NCBI RefSeq assembly: GCF_904849725.1
Contig: NC_058523.1
Span: 111,850,189 to 111,914,188 of the forward strand
DNA from: Hordeum vulgare subsp. vulgare
Lineage: Eukaryota > Streptophyta > Magnoliopsida > Poales > Poaceae
Length of the DNA: 64,000 nt
Direction of reading: 5' to 3'
Below, piece by piece: positions 23,495 through 35,344 of the stretch. A model generated the notes under the pieces. That model saw nothing but the letters and a program-made list of their open reading frames with translations. It searched no databases and was not told the origin of the DNA. Position 1 is the stretch's first letter. Each line of letters starts with the position of its first letter. Position numbers and translations under genes: made by a program.

Positions 23495-26400
23495 GAAGCC
23501 GAGCTCATCCAATTCCTCCGTGAGAACTGGGACATTTTTGCGTGGAAGCCCGCTGACATGCCCGGTGTACCCAGGGAGTTGGCTGAGCTCCGACTGCATG
23601 TGGATTGTGCTGCTCGGCCCGTCCGAGAACGCATGCGTCGGTCCGCCACGCACAAAAGGGAGGCAATCGGAGAGGAGGTGGCTAAACTTTTGGCAACCAA
23701 CTTCATTCGCGAGGTACACCACTCCGAGTGGCTTGCCAATGTTGTCATGGTGCCCAAGAAGGACAAGTCTCTCCTATGTGCATCGACTTCAAGCATCTCA
23801 ATAAGGTCTGCCCGAAAGATCATTTCCCGCTCCCCCGCACTGATCAAATTGTTGATTCGACTGCGGGTTGCGAGCGTTTATCATTCCTTGATGCCTATTC
23901 GGGCTATCATCAGATCCGTCTGTATGGTCCGGATGAATTAAAAACAGCCTTCATCACCCCATTCGGGTGTTTCTGCTACATCACTATGCCATTCGGTTTG
24001 AAGAATGCAGGAGCAACTTTCATGCGCATGATCCAAAAATGCCTCCTTGACCAGATCGGTCGAAATGTGGAGGCATATATGGATGATATCGTAGTCAAGT
24101 CACGCAAAGGTTCCGACCTACTGACTGACTTGGCAGAAACATTCGCCAACCTTCGTCGGTACGATATCAAGCTCAACCCTGCCAAGTGTTCATTCGGTGT
24201 TCCCAGCGGAAAGTTACTCGGTTTCTTCGTTTCCGAACGGGGGATCGATGTCAACCCCGAAAAGATCGGGACCATCATCCGAATGGAGCGGCCGGTCAGA
24301 ATACATGATGTTCAAAGGCTCACAGGTTGCCTAGCGGCTTTGAACAGGTTTATCGCTCGACTCGGCGAGAAGGCGCTACCTCTGTACCGACTCATGAAGA
24401 AATCAGATACCTTCGAGTGGACAGACGAAGCCCAAATTGCATTCGACGACCTCAAAGCCCTGATTTCCACCCAGTCGGTTCTTACTGCCCTGCTCAGCAA
24501 AGAACCCCTTGTTCTATACATCGCGGCTACAAATCAAGTCGTCAGCACTGTTCTCACAGTCGAACGTGAAGAAGAAGGCAGAGCGTACAAGGTTCAGCGG
24601 CCAGTATATTATGTCTCCGAAGTCCTCACTCCTTCCAAGCAGAGGTATCCCCATTATCAAAAGCTTATTTATGGGATATACATGACTGCAAAGAAGGTGG
24701 CTCATTATTTCCAAGACCACTCGATGTCTGTCATTTCTGATGCTCCGTTGTCGGAAATCCTCCACAATCGGGACGCATCAAGCCGAGTGGCGAAGTGGGC
24801 AATGGAGATGTTATACTGCGACATCAAGTTCGAAGCCAAGAAGGCTATAAAGTCTCAAGCTCTGGCTGACTTCATAGCAGAATGGGTAGAACAACAGCAA
24901 CCGACTCACATCTACTCGGCTCATTGGACCATGTTCTTCGATGGGTCCAAGATGTTGAATGGCTCCGGCGCTGGCGTAGTGATCGTATCGCCAAAAGGTG
25001 ATAAACTCAAGTATGTGTTGCAGATACATTTCGATTCTTCCAACAATGAGGCAGAGTACGAAGCTCTCCTTTATGGATTGCGCATGGCCATCACACTCGG
25101 CGTCCGTCGCCTGATGGTCTATGGCGATTCAGATCTGGTGGTTAATCAAGTGATGAAAGAATGGGATGTAAGGAACCCCACCATGACCGCATACTGCAAC
25201 GCAGTAAGGAAGCTCGAGAAGAAGTTTGAAGGTCTGGAACTTCACCATGTTCCCCGACTGAAAAACCAAGCAGCTGATGAGTTGGCAAAACTCGGATCCA
25301 CTCGGAGACCAGTCCCGAGTGATGTCTGCCTCGAGCACCTACATCTCCCTTCGGTGAAAGAAGATCCTTTCACAGAAGAACCAGTACAACCGAAGAGGTC
25401 AACAGATCCAACTGAAGTCGAGGTCCCTGTTGTGGTTGATTTGATCATGGAGATTCTTGCTCTCATCCCCGATTGGACTGTGCCGTTCATTGCGTACATC
25501 CTGAGGCAAGAATTACCAGGAGACGAAGTCCAAGCTAGGCAGATCGTCCGCAGGTCGAAGTCCTTCACCGTCATTGATGGCCAGTTGTACAAGGAAAGTG
25601 TTTTAGGTGTCCTTCAACGGTGCATCTCCCCTGAGGAGGGACAGTTAATCCTGGAAGAAATTCACTCGGGAACCTGCGGCCATCATGCTTCCTCAAGAGC
25701 AATCGTCGCCAAAGCATTCAGAGCTGGTTTCTTCTGGTTGCAGGCGAATGAAATGGCAAAAGATATGGTCGACCGATGTGAAGGCTGTCAGTTCTATTCG
25801 AACAAGTCCCACAAGTCAACATCTGCGCTGAAGACAATCCCTCTCGTTTGGCCGTCCGCAGTGTGGGGATTAGATACAGCCGGACCATTCAGAACAGGCC
25901 AAGGGGGATTCACTCATCTGTTGGTAGCAATCGACAAGTTCACCAAGTGGATTGAAGCCAAGCCCATCAAGAAGCTCGACGCCCTTACGGCCATCAAATT
26001 TGTCAGAGACATCATCGCCAGATTCGGGGTTCCGCACAGCATAATCACCGACAATGGCACAAACTTTGACTCGGACAGATTCAAAGGTTTTTGCACAGGC
26101 CAAGGTATCCGAGTGGATTTCGCATCTGTGGTGCATCCCCAAACAAACGGGCAAGCAGAGCGGGCGAATGGGCTTATTCTTCAAGGGTTGAAGCCTCGAC
26201 TCCTGCGAGAAGTTGGACAAGCCGCCGGCGCATGGGTCACCGAACTGCCTTCGGTGTTGTGGGGCCTTCGCACAACTCCGAATAGATCTACAGGGCGATC
26301 CCCGTTCTTCCTTGTTTATGGAGCGGAGGCGGTCCTTCCGAGTGACTTGCTTCACAACTCTCCATGAGTCGAACTCTTCTCCGAAGTTGAAGCAGAGCAA

Positions 26401-26706
26401 GCTAGGCAAGACGGAGTGGATCTTCTGGAAGAAGAGCGCGAGATGGCACTGGCTCGCTCAACAATTTACCAACAAGATCTGCGGCGATTTCACGCGCGAC
26501 ACGTCAGGAGTCGCACATTCCAAGCAGGCGACCTGGTGCTCCGAGTGGATCAGCAGAGACCACACAAGTTGGCTCCCGCCTGAGAAGGACCCTACATCAT
26601 CTCTAAGGTGCTGAACAATGGGGCGTATCGACTTTACAGCCTCGACATGGAAACGGACAAGCCACGGGCGTGGAACGGAGATCTCCTGAAGCGCTTCTAC
26701 ACATGA
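23495..26706 (+). pseudogene. pol: pol of the Tat-like element: RT, two RNase H domains, integrase
   Basis: The RT start is in frame 2, then a 1-bp deletion near 23773 shifts to the long frame 23728-26367 (about 865 codons after the shift). RT has FLDAYSGYHQIRL and the catalytic AYMDDIVVK near 24072. RNase H covers about 24400-24890. A second, archaeal-type RNase H (about 24925-25300) has MFFDGSKMLNGSGAG, NEAEYEALL and YGDSDLVV. Integrase (about 25640-26360) has the HHCC finger (GTCGHHASS, CEGCQF) and a D,D,E core (WGLDTAG, ITDNGTNF, NGQAERAN). TGA at 26365 (CGA in the other copy) and TGA at 26581 (where Trp is expected) truncate the tail, which ends at TGA 26704. Confidence 0.9.
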
Positions 26707-26814
26707 CCGCCGACGAGGACAATGTAAAGAACAAGTATCATTGAAGTAATACAAAGCAGATTGATTTCTTGCAGGTTCAAAATTCTTCCACGTTTGAAGA
26801 CTCCGGTCTAAAAA

Positions 26815-28105
26815 ATTCTCTCCGAGTGCGCACTAAAAGTCGCACTCGGGGACTTAGCTGCGACCCAGAGTCGCCTAAGTACAAACTCTCTCCGAGTGTG
26901 CACTAAAAGTCGCACTCGGAGACTTAGCTGCGACCCAGAATCGCCTAAGAACAAACTCGCTCCGAGTGCACACCAAAAGCCGCACTCGGGGACTTAGCTG
27001 CGACCCAGAATCGCCTAAGTACAAACTCGCTCCGTGTGTGCACTAACAGCCGCACTCGGGGACTTAGCTGCGACCCAGAATCGCCTAAGTACAAACTCGC
27101 TCTGAGTGCGCACCAAAAGCCGCACTCGGGGACTTAGCTGCGACCCAGAATCGCCTAAGTACAAACTCGCTCCGAGTGTGCACTAACAGCCGCACTCGGG
27201 GACTTAGCTGCGATTCAAAATCGCTTAAGTACAAAACTCGCTCCGAGTGCGCACTAAAAGCCGCACTCGGGGACTTAGCTGTGATCCAGAATCGCCTAAG
27301 TAAAAAAGCTTCCTTCGAGCGTATCCTCGAGATCCACTTGGAGGATTAGCAGACCCTCATTGAGACTCATGTGGATGTGAAGACAACTAACAACTACATG
27401 AGTAACAACTCGCTCCAAGTGCAAGCTTACAACCGCACTCAAAGACTTAGCTGCGATCCAGAATCGCCTAAGTAAAAAAGCTTCCTTCGAGCGTATCCTC
27501 AAGATCCACTCGGAGGCTTAGCAGACCCTCATTGAGGCTCATGTGGATGTGAAGACAACTCACAACTACATGAGTAACAACTCACTCCGAGTGCGAGCTT
27601 ACAGCCGCACTCGAGGACTTAGCTGCGATCCAGAATCGCCTCAGTAAAAACTCGCTCCGAGTGCGCACCAAAAGCCGCACTCGGAGACTTAGCTGCGACC
27701 CAGAATCGCCTAAGTAAAAACTCGCTCCGAGTGCGCACCAAAAGCCGCACTCGGAGACTTAGCTGCAACCCAAAATCACCGAAGTACAAACTCGCTCCGA
27801 GTGCGCACCAAAAGCCGCACTCGGAGACTTAGCTGCGACCCAGAATCGCCTAAGTAAAAACTCGCTCCGAGTGTGCACCAAAAGCCGCACTCGGGGACTT
27901 AGCTGCGATCTTGAATCGCCTAAGTTAAAAAGCTTCCTTCGTGTGTATCCTCGAGATCCACTCGGAGGCTTAGCAGACCCTCATTGAGGCTCGTGTGGAT
28001 GTGAAGACAACTGACAACTACATGAGTATCAACTCACTCCGAGTGCGCACGAAAAATCACACTCGGGGACTTAGCTGCGACTCAGAGTCGCCTAAGTAAG
28101 AAGCT
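26815..28105. repeat. ~70-bp tandem array of the plus-strand Tat-like element with interspersed long units
   Basis: Units read CTCCGAGTGCGCACTAAAAG, then CCGCACTCGGGGACTTAGCT, then GCGACCCAGAATCGCCTAAG. Three longer insert units (about 27301-27415, 27475-27600 and 27930-28040) contain AGCTTCCTTCGAGCGTATCC and GTGGATGTGAAGACAACT, giving a higher-order pattern. The reverse complement is recognisably related to the 71-bp unit at 2505-3765 but much diverged, while units within each array are similar. The array lies between the pol end and the 3' end of the antisense gene. Confidence 0.93.
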
Positions 28106-28343
28106 TCCTCATGTTTGCCATTGGCTTCACCAAGAAACGCCAAACAAAAACCACGAGCCAAAATCGTGTCAAATTTTTTTTGGCGAAAGTAGAGCAAAAT
28201 ATTTGATTCAAATTCAAAGTTGGATCTATGATCAGTCGGCTCGGTGTGGATCAAGCTTATCCACACCGAACCACGAATGTGACGGCCAACAGCAGTGGCC
28301 AAAGTTTGATACAGATACCACTCGGCATACCGAGGTAAAGTTT

Positions 28344-31300
28344 TCAAGTATCACCAGGACTGGCAGGCTCCACAAAAGTGTCAAGGTCGATCCCGTCTGT
28401 GATGCGAGTGGTTGTGTCGAGGAAGATCTCCATGAAATCTTCGAATCGAAGCTTCTTGGTGTTGGCGACCTGCAACGCCTTCAGCTTTTCTTCGCGAGCT
28501 TCCTTGCAATGCACTCGGACCAGCGATAGCGCCACGTACGCACCACAACAAGCGGCAGACTTCTTCCATGCATGCACTCTGTTCGGGACATCCTCCAGCC
28601 GAGTCATCAACCCTTCTATTTCTTGCCGGGAATCGTCTTCGGGCCACAGCTCCTTGTCGATCCGGCCGATGACTTCTCTCAGGCGGCCAATGAAAGGTCC
28701 CACTCTACCAAGGCGAATATGCGCTCGGAGCATGTCCCAGTTGGCTTCGTCGCCGAGTGGAACGTTCGGAACAACTGATCGTTCAATGTCGGTTGCTTCA
28801 GCCTCAGCGTCCAGACAAAAATCTGCCAAGAAAAGACAAGCAGAAAGTAAGCGCAGAATAAACTCCAAAGACAAGAAGCACTCGGCAAAAAGCTTACCAC
28901 CAAGCAGTGCAATCATCTTCCTTGCCCAGTCGATGACGTACTTCTCCTGCGCCATGCACCGATTGTTCATCAACTTCAGCTGACCCATCCGTTCAGTTCT
29001 TTGCCTGCCCATTTTCTCAATTTCGGCCACCAATGCCTTGTTGGTCTCCCGGGACTCCTCCAAAGAATTCTCTCGGTCAGCAAAAGCCCCCTTCACACCA
29101 GCCAAGTCATTCACATCCGCCTCCAATTCCGCAGCAAGCTGAATCTTTTCAGCCTTCAGAGCATTGTATGCGGATCCATTTTGCAAGTCTTGTGCCAAAT
29201 CAGCGCAAAGGGAAGATCAGACACATTCAACAAGGAAAACAAACAAAGCTCAAAGTTCTTCAGACCCCTGCCGATGCAAGCAATCGACAGCGGTCTCGGG
29301 GACTACACCCAGTGGGTTCACTAAGAGTGACCCCACTGGCATGAAGCTCGAACAGGCCGGCCCTATTGAGCTGCATGACAAACACACAAATCTATGACAC
29401 TACTATTACCCGGCCTGAGTAACACTACTCTCGGGGACTACACCCAGTGGGTGCACTCGGAGTGCCCCCACTGGAACCATTCGGGCAGATCAGCTCTGAT
29501 CCGCTCAGGTCACAGAAAATGCATCTAAAGACAACTGTCGGTGCAAGCACTCGACAGAAGTCTCGGGGACTACACCCACTGGGTTCACTCGGAGTAAACC
29601 CACTGCAAAATCATCCTACTGTATCCGAGTCTATCACTGAAACCCCTAGTGGGTGACAAGAGGAAAGTAAACACTTACTAGCGCACTTACTCGGATATCG
29701 TCCCGGAGCTCCAAGCTTCTCTTGTACAAAGATGCGATGGAGTCGTACGCTCCCTTGGCATCTCCCGCCATCAACTCCACCTGCACCATGGCGTCCTTGG
29801 CGGCCCCCACCTGGTCTTCCTGGAGATGTCGGGCGTCATACTGAACGGTTGATGGACCCGGTGCAGCAGAAGACTCCTTGGGCATCCCAAGCTCCGCTCC
29901 AGTCGGTTCCGCCGCGAGGGGCACAGTCTCAGTCGGCGGCATCGTCTCGATCGGCAGCACGACCGTGGTGGGAGCAGCTTCAGATGGGACAACCTCAAGG
30001 ACAGGCGCTAAAGCTGGCCCTGACCCCCTTTGGTCGTCGTCCTCCAGATGAATCACCTCCGAAGGAAACCCGACTGAACAACATGAAATTACAGAAAAAG
30101 GGCAAGATTAAAGGCAGCACTCGCGAAACAATAAATCCAAACTCTCAGAGTCGTGACAACATACCTTGCTGGGATGTGGCAGCGTTATCCGTGTCCATGG
30201 GATCATCGTCCTGGTGCGGCAGAGAGGCGGCGGAGGTAGCAGCTCTGTTGAGTGAAATCCACTCGACAGATAAGCATGAGTTCAATCAGATACTGAAGGA
30301 TGATGGGAGAGCAAGACACTTACGCTGAGGCGACTAGAACAGCGATCCTCATCCGAGGCAAAGCTTTCCGAGGCTTGGGCCCGCTAGGTTTGGCCACCTT
30401 GGACGACTGGTCCGTGGGTTCGGCAGCAGCGTCCATAGTCCTCTTCACACTCCGAGCACTCGAAGCTACGGGAGGGGCTGGCGGAGCACTCGGGGCCGCT
30501 GGAGGAGCCGGTGGAGTCGCGGGATCGTGACGGCGCTTAGTTCGATGTTCTGATGGTGGAGGTGGCAAGCTCTGCTCCCCAACCTCCTCCTCCTCCTCTT
30601 CGGTCTTGTCCTCCGTCTCCTCCTCTTAGGTCTCCTCCTCCTCTTCGATTCCCGTTCGAGACGGCAGAATGCCAGTTAGTCCACTCCTACACAAGACACA
30701 GTCGACAACGTCAGACGCCAGGCGGCGGTACAAAAAAAGCGATAAATCTAAGAAGATCGAAAGCACTCGACAAGATGCGCTCACCTCATTCGGAGGAGGG
30801 TTGTCGGCGCGGAATAGCCTCACTCGCCGGGCTCCTTGGGGGTTGTCGCATGCGCATGTGATGCCGCGGACCCACGCTGTCACCGTCTCCCCGGTCACGC
30901 ACTCTGAGTGAGTCCGAGTGGAATCCTCAGGCCCCACGTAGTGCCACATGGCGTGGTGTCGGGCTTGCAGCGGTTGGATGTGCAGACCCAGAAAAGTCTC
31001 CAGCAAATCCGTGTCGGTGACTCCCTTGCGGACGACGGCTATCAACGCGTCGACCAGAGGCTGGATCTGGACCTTTTCCATCTTTGAGAGCGCAAGCTGC
31101 CTGGGAGGAGCCGGACGGTCTAGGCTAAAAGGTGCAGCCCAGTCGCAGCATTCGGACAGGCGATGTCCTGGCAATAGAACCAGGTCGACTGCCAGTTCCT
31201 AACTGACTCGGACAACTGGAGAGGGGGGTAGCTACTTTTTGTTTTCTTCTGGAAGCCTAAGCCCCCGCAGAGTTGGAGGAGATGGGTCTTATCGTCCGAC

Positions 31301-31767
31301 TGGCTAAGTATTTTGACAGTTTGGGACCTAGCGGAGAAGACGTACTTAAAGAGCTCCCAGTGGGGGGGGCATCTAATAAAGCACTCGCAAAGGGTAACGA
31401 ATGCGGCAAGGTGGGCTATCGCGTTCGGAGGAAAATGATGGAGCTGCGCCCCGAAGTGATTCATAATACCTCTGAAGAAGGGGTGGGGAGGCAGGGAGAA
31501 ACCCCTGAACACGTGGCTGAGGAGCAGGACACGCTCCCCCTCCTTCGGTGCCGGCTCCGTCTTGCCCTCCGTCGGCAGCCTCCACGACTGGTTGGCGATC
31601 ATGTCGTGCTCCACTAGCTCCAGCAAGTCGTCCGCCGTCACCGTGGAGGGGAGGAAATCCCCCTGGATCCAACCCGCCGGCAGTGCCCGCTGTCGCCGCT
31701 GAGCAGGGGCCGCCCCCTTCTTCTTCTTCTTCTGCGCTTCGAGTTTGCTGGTCTGCCCCTTCGTCAT
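28344..31767 (-). pseudogene. spliced antisense gene (additional ORF) of the Tat-like element
   Basis: Read from 31767 down. The first exon starts ATG-KGQTSKLEAQKKKKKG and carries a domain with VLLLSHVFRGFSLPPHPFFRG and AAFVTLCECFIRCPPHWELF. This is the plant 'putative gypsy type transposon' domain (PF04195-type). A frameshift near 31150 precedes the continuation to about 30626. Pro/Ala-rich and acidic exons follow (30568-30320 and 30056-29690), then a coiled-coil exon (about 29187-28900) and a last exon (28822-28347). The junction 28899/28822 has a good donor (GGTAAGC) and acceptor (TTGGCAG). Repeats fill the intron at 29250-29650. The role is unknown. The family is described as additional ORFs of Tat/Retand elements. 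Confidence 0.72.
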
Positions 31768-31869
31768 GGTGAAGGCAACAGATCCGCAGAGGAGGAGAGG
31801 AAGGAGGAGGCTTGGGACGCACAGGGAGCTGCGGGAGGAGCGAGGCTAACGCGAGGAAGAAGAGCAGCG

Positions 31870-32243
31870 CAACAAGAGATCCCCGCCGGAAGGACTTAAA
31901 TAAGCTTCCGACTGAGTCACTAACAGGTGGCCCCGAAATCTTATCCCCCGACCGACTGCTGTGATCTTAGTGGAGAAGATAACGGCGCGGTAATCGAGCG
32001 CGCGACAACCGAAATTTGAGGATCCCGGAAAATCCGCCGCTGTCAGTTGGACCGGTCACATCGAAAGATTCCGCGGAAGCACTCGGTCCCTGACAGTTCG
32101 TTTCACTGGTATATTCACTCGGATCACTGGTCGAAAGGATAAAATGGAACGAGGCAAACAACGCCAAAGTCACATCCATACCAGTCGGATCCGTACTCCA
32201 GGCATCACTTCGTCGTTCCAACCACGATCCATTCGGGGACTAA
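31870..32243. other. non-coding end of the Tat-like internal region, before the 3' LTR
   Basis: Between the start of the antisense gene and the 3' LTR. It would hold that gene's promoter on the minus strand and the polypurine tract on the plus strand (ATTCGGGGACTAA, 32231-32243). I see no clear TATA for the antisense gene. Confidence 0.5.
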
Positions 32244-32776
32244 TGATGGGGTTATAGTCCCAGGGTAGGGTCATAGGCCTGCCCTATAGGTCCTACCCAA
32301 GGACTACCCTTCATAGAGGAAAAGTCCCTTAGACAGTTCCGACTGAACTAAGGACTCCCCCATCATCCAGTCGGTGATGAGCATTCGGAGCGTATTTAAC
32401 GTACCGACTGAATTCCACTCTGTACATCGTAACCTCCCACGAGGGCAACGGTCATCCGTTTTCATACACCATTATTAGCATTTAAGACATACGTTACCTG
32501 TAACGTATGCATTTATTCGCCACTATTCCACCCCTGTCCACCGGGCCGTTGTGGAGGGCAGCGCACTCTATATAAGCCACCCTTCCCCACTGGTGCAGGG
32601 GTTGGCATTTACTGTAATCTGATATTCCACTCGACACTAAGCTCCCAAGAGCACTGAGACGTAGGGCTTTTACCTCCACCATAGAGGGGCCTAAACTCAT
32701 ACAACCTCGCCGTAGCTAAGGCTCTGCCCATCCTTTCGTACCCTACACATCTACTGTCACACTTATACCCACGACA
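32244..32776 (+). repeat. 3' LTR of the plus-strand Tat-like element
   Basis: 533 bp, TGATGGGG to CACGACA, with TATATAA at 32569-32575. Confidence 0.93.
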
Positions 32777-32781
32777 GTCTC
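32777..32781. repeat. right target-site duplication GTCTC of the Tat-like element
   Basis: Exact match to 20214-20218. Confidence 0.93.
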
Positions 32782-35344
32782 CTTTGGAATCTTATTTTGA
32801 CTCATCCCCAGACCACTAGTCACGCACAAGTCAAAATGATCCTCTGCCTTTCGATTTTGAGCACTCATGCAATGCTTGAGCGTAAGCAAGATATGTTGGC
32901 ACTTAGGATGGCAAATAGAATAATGATGGGGAAGGAAGACAAAAAGGTGTGAAAGGCTCACATCAATGAGGACAACCATAGGCGAGCGAAAGCCAAATGA
33001 TAGATATGATGTTAGGAATAGGAATTGCCATGTAACAGATGCACATATGAGCTAAGGTAAGCTCTCCAATGGAACTAGTGGGGGTGCATCCAACTTGTTT
33101 GCTCATGAATACCTAGAGCTCATTTGAGGAGGCTCGTCATTGGAATATGCAAACCAAGTTCTACAGTGTAAGGATCCCCACATAGTTATGCATGAATGAT
33201 AATCTCTATGTAGTACCAATATAGCAATGGAGTACGAGTGTGGATCTTCAAAAGGAATAGTAGTGTTGCCCCCTTCTCTCTTTTTATTTCTTTTTATTTT
33301 TCTCTTTTTATTTTATTTTCTTGTGGCCTCTTTGGCTCTTTCTTTTTATCTCTCATTTGTCCTCTTTGGGATCTTTTTTTGTACTCTTTGGGATCTTTTC
33401 CTCACTTCAGGGCAACACTCTATGTTTTACATGAATAAAAAGAAGATCATCACACTTTATAAGAAGTACTCAACATAAAGACAAGTGAAAATTATCATGA
33501 TGTATGCAAATGTATGCCTCTGCGAGTGTAGCAGGATATGCAATGATATTAGCGCGTCATGTAGCAATAATTGGAGCAAGGCCCAACTATCATGCGGCTC
33601 TACGATCAAGCAAAAGCACGTATGACATGAAGATCAAGTCATGAGATGGTGGATGTTGCATGGCAATGTATCTCGGAAAGGCTATGGAAATGCCTTAATA
33701 GGTAGGTATGGTGGCTGTTTTGAGGAAAGATATAACGAGGCTTATGTATGACAGAGCATATCATGTCATGGGTTTGGATGCACCAGCGGAGTTTGCACCA
33801 ACTCTCAATGTGAGAAAAGGGAAATGCACGGTACCGAATAGGCTAGCAAAATATGGATGGTGGAAGTGCCAACAATCGAATACTCACATTAGTCTGAAGA
33901 ACTCATACACTTATTATTGGTAACTCTCTATCTAGTTAGGAAATTCACAAAGATACAAGTACCCCGAGGAGGAGTGTTTGGGGGTTTGGTTATCCTTGTG
34001 CATCCTTGACTCATGGTAACGTGAGGGTACTCTATATATTCCAACCCCTCCAGAGATTAGCGATCAATTTAGTAGCTAGAGTTCTCAACTAATTTTTAAT
34101 TTTTGAAAAACACACGGATTTCCCAAAATACGACACCTATCACTAATAGGCTCAAGCTCTTGGCACCAATAGTCCAAACATTACTCAAATCAATACCTCA
34201 AAACTATTGCAAGTTACTACTATACTTAAATAGCAACCTCAATTACCTACTCATGCAAGACACACAACTGAGTGCAATGAGCCAACTCTCTAAACAAGAT
34301 AAGCATGATAACTCAAGAGAGTTCCAAAAGCAACCTAAATATTATCTCTTAAAAAGATAAGCATGAAAACTAAGAGCTAAGCATGAGAGTGGCTACGAAA
34401 AGATGATGAACACACAAAAACGATAAGCATGAAAAACTATGTTGTGTTCTAGAGTGGAATGTAGCGTGCTTCTCTCCCAAAACAGGTAGGCTAGGTTACG
34501 ACTTGTTATGACCAGTAAGCAAAACTAAAACAAACTAAAGAGTAAAGAGCGGGACACTCCAAGCATAGCACATAACATATGAAGTGATAAAAATATAGCA
34601 TGGAGATGGACGAACTGATGATTGTTGATAGAGAAGGGGATGCACGGGGGCATCCCCAAGCTTAAACGCTTGAGTCTCCTTTGAATATTTCTTGGGGTGC
34701 ATGGGGCATCCCCAAGCTTGAGCGCTTGACACTCATGTATCTTCTTTCATCATCTCCCATCGCATACTTGAAAACTCTCTTCATACGGAACTCATCATAA
34801 GCTGATTAGAGTGGTTAGTACCCTTAATAAAATAATTCATTACCTGCTGGAAATAAAGATTTTCATAAAAATCTACTGCTTATCATAATTAACAAAAGGT
34901 TTTCGCAAATAAAAAGTAAGCTTAGGATTTGCAAAACAATGAAAACGCAAAACATGGCAGAATCTGTGAAAAACAGAACAACAGGTAGTATAATTTATTA
35001 GGGGAACTTATGCAACTCAAATCAAAACTCAGAATAGATGCCAGAAAGTTAATTATATAGAGCATGCGGTAAAAAAAATCAGATCAAAAAGATGATCTGG
35101 TGATTTTTGGCGAATTTTTCCGTCACGCAGACATAATCTGTTTCTGGACAGCATGTCATAATTTTTGAAATTTCTTGCAATCGAAGGCTATTACTTGGCA
35201 CAAAGCTTAAAAATAAAGATACAATGATGTTGCTACAGTAGTAACAAGCATCAAGACCACTAAAACATAAAGTAAAAATAAATTGGGTTGCCTCCCAACA
35301 AGCGCTTTCTTTCATGCCTTTGAGCTAGGCATAATGCAAGAAGA
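32782..35344 (-). other. non-coding internal region of element B
   Basis: About 2.5 kb between gag and the nested element, without a credible ORF. A T-rich low-complexity tract (33270-33400) mirrors the A-rich tract of element C at 43740-43855. The motif GCGCTTGTTGGGAGGCAACCC appears on the minus strand just after gag (about 35285-35305), as in C near 41970-41990, so B and C share a structured untranslated region. Two copies of GGGGCATCCCCAAGCTT (about 34645 and 34705) also occur. Confidence 0.65.

Larger units (their letters stand above)
20219..32776 (+). mobile_element. full-length Tat/Retand-like Ty3/Gypsy retrotransposon
   Basis: Both 533-bp LTRs are present (20219-20751 and 32244-32776), each TGATGGGG to CACGACA, flanked by GTCTC. 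The internal order is primer-binding site, gag, protease, RT, RNase H, second RNase H, integrase, ~70-bp repeat array, and an antisense gene. The double RNase H plus antisense ORF is characteristic of the Tat/Retand branch. I counted about 15 LTR differences in 533 bp, giving about 1 million years with the usual grass LTR rate of 1.3e-8 per site per year. Five in-frame stops and one frameshift disable gag-pol; four of the stops are not confirmed elsewhere, while the TAG at 23492 is shared with the other copy. Confidence 0.93.

Noticed and set aside
30300..30860. Plus-strand Gly/Ala/Ser-rich ORFs in the Tat-like element
   Set aside because: Shadows of the antisense gene's Pro/Ala-rich exons on the other strand.
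33227..33478. 83-codon Phe/Leu-rich ORF as a membrane protein
   Set aside because: It is the translation of a T-rich low-complexity tract in element B's non-coding region, mirrored by an A-rich tract in element C.
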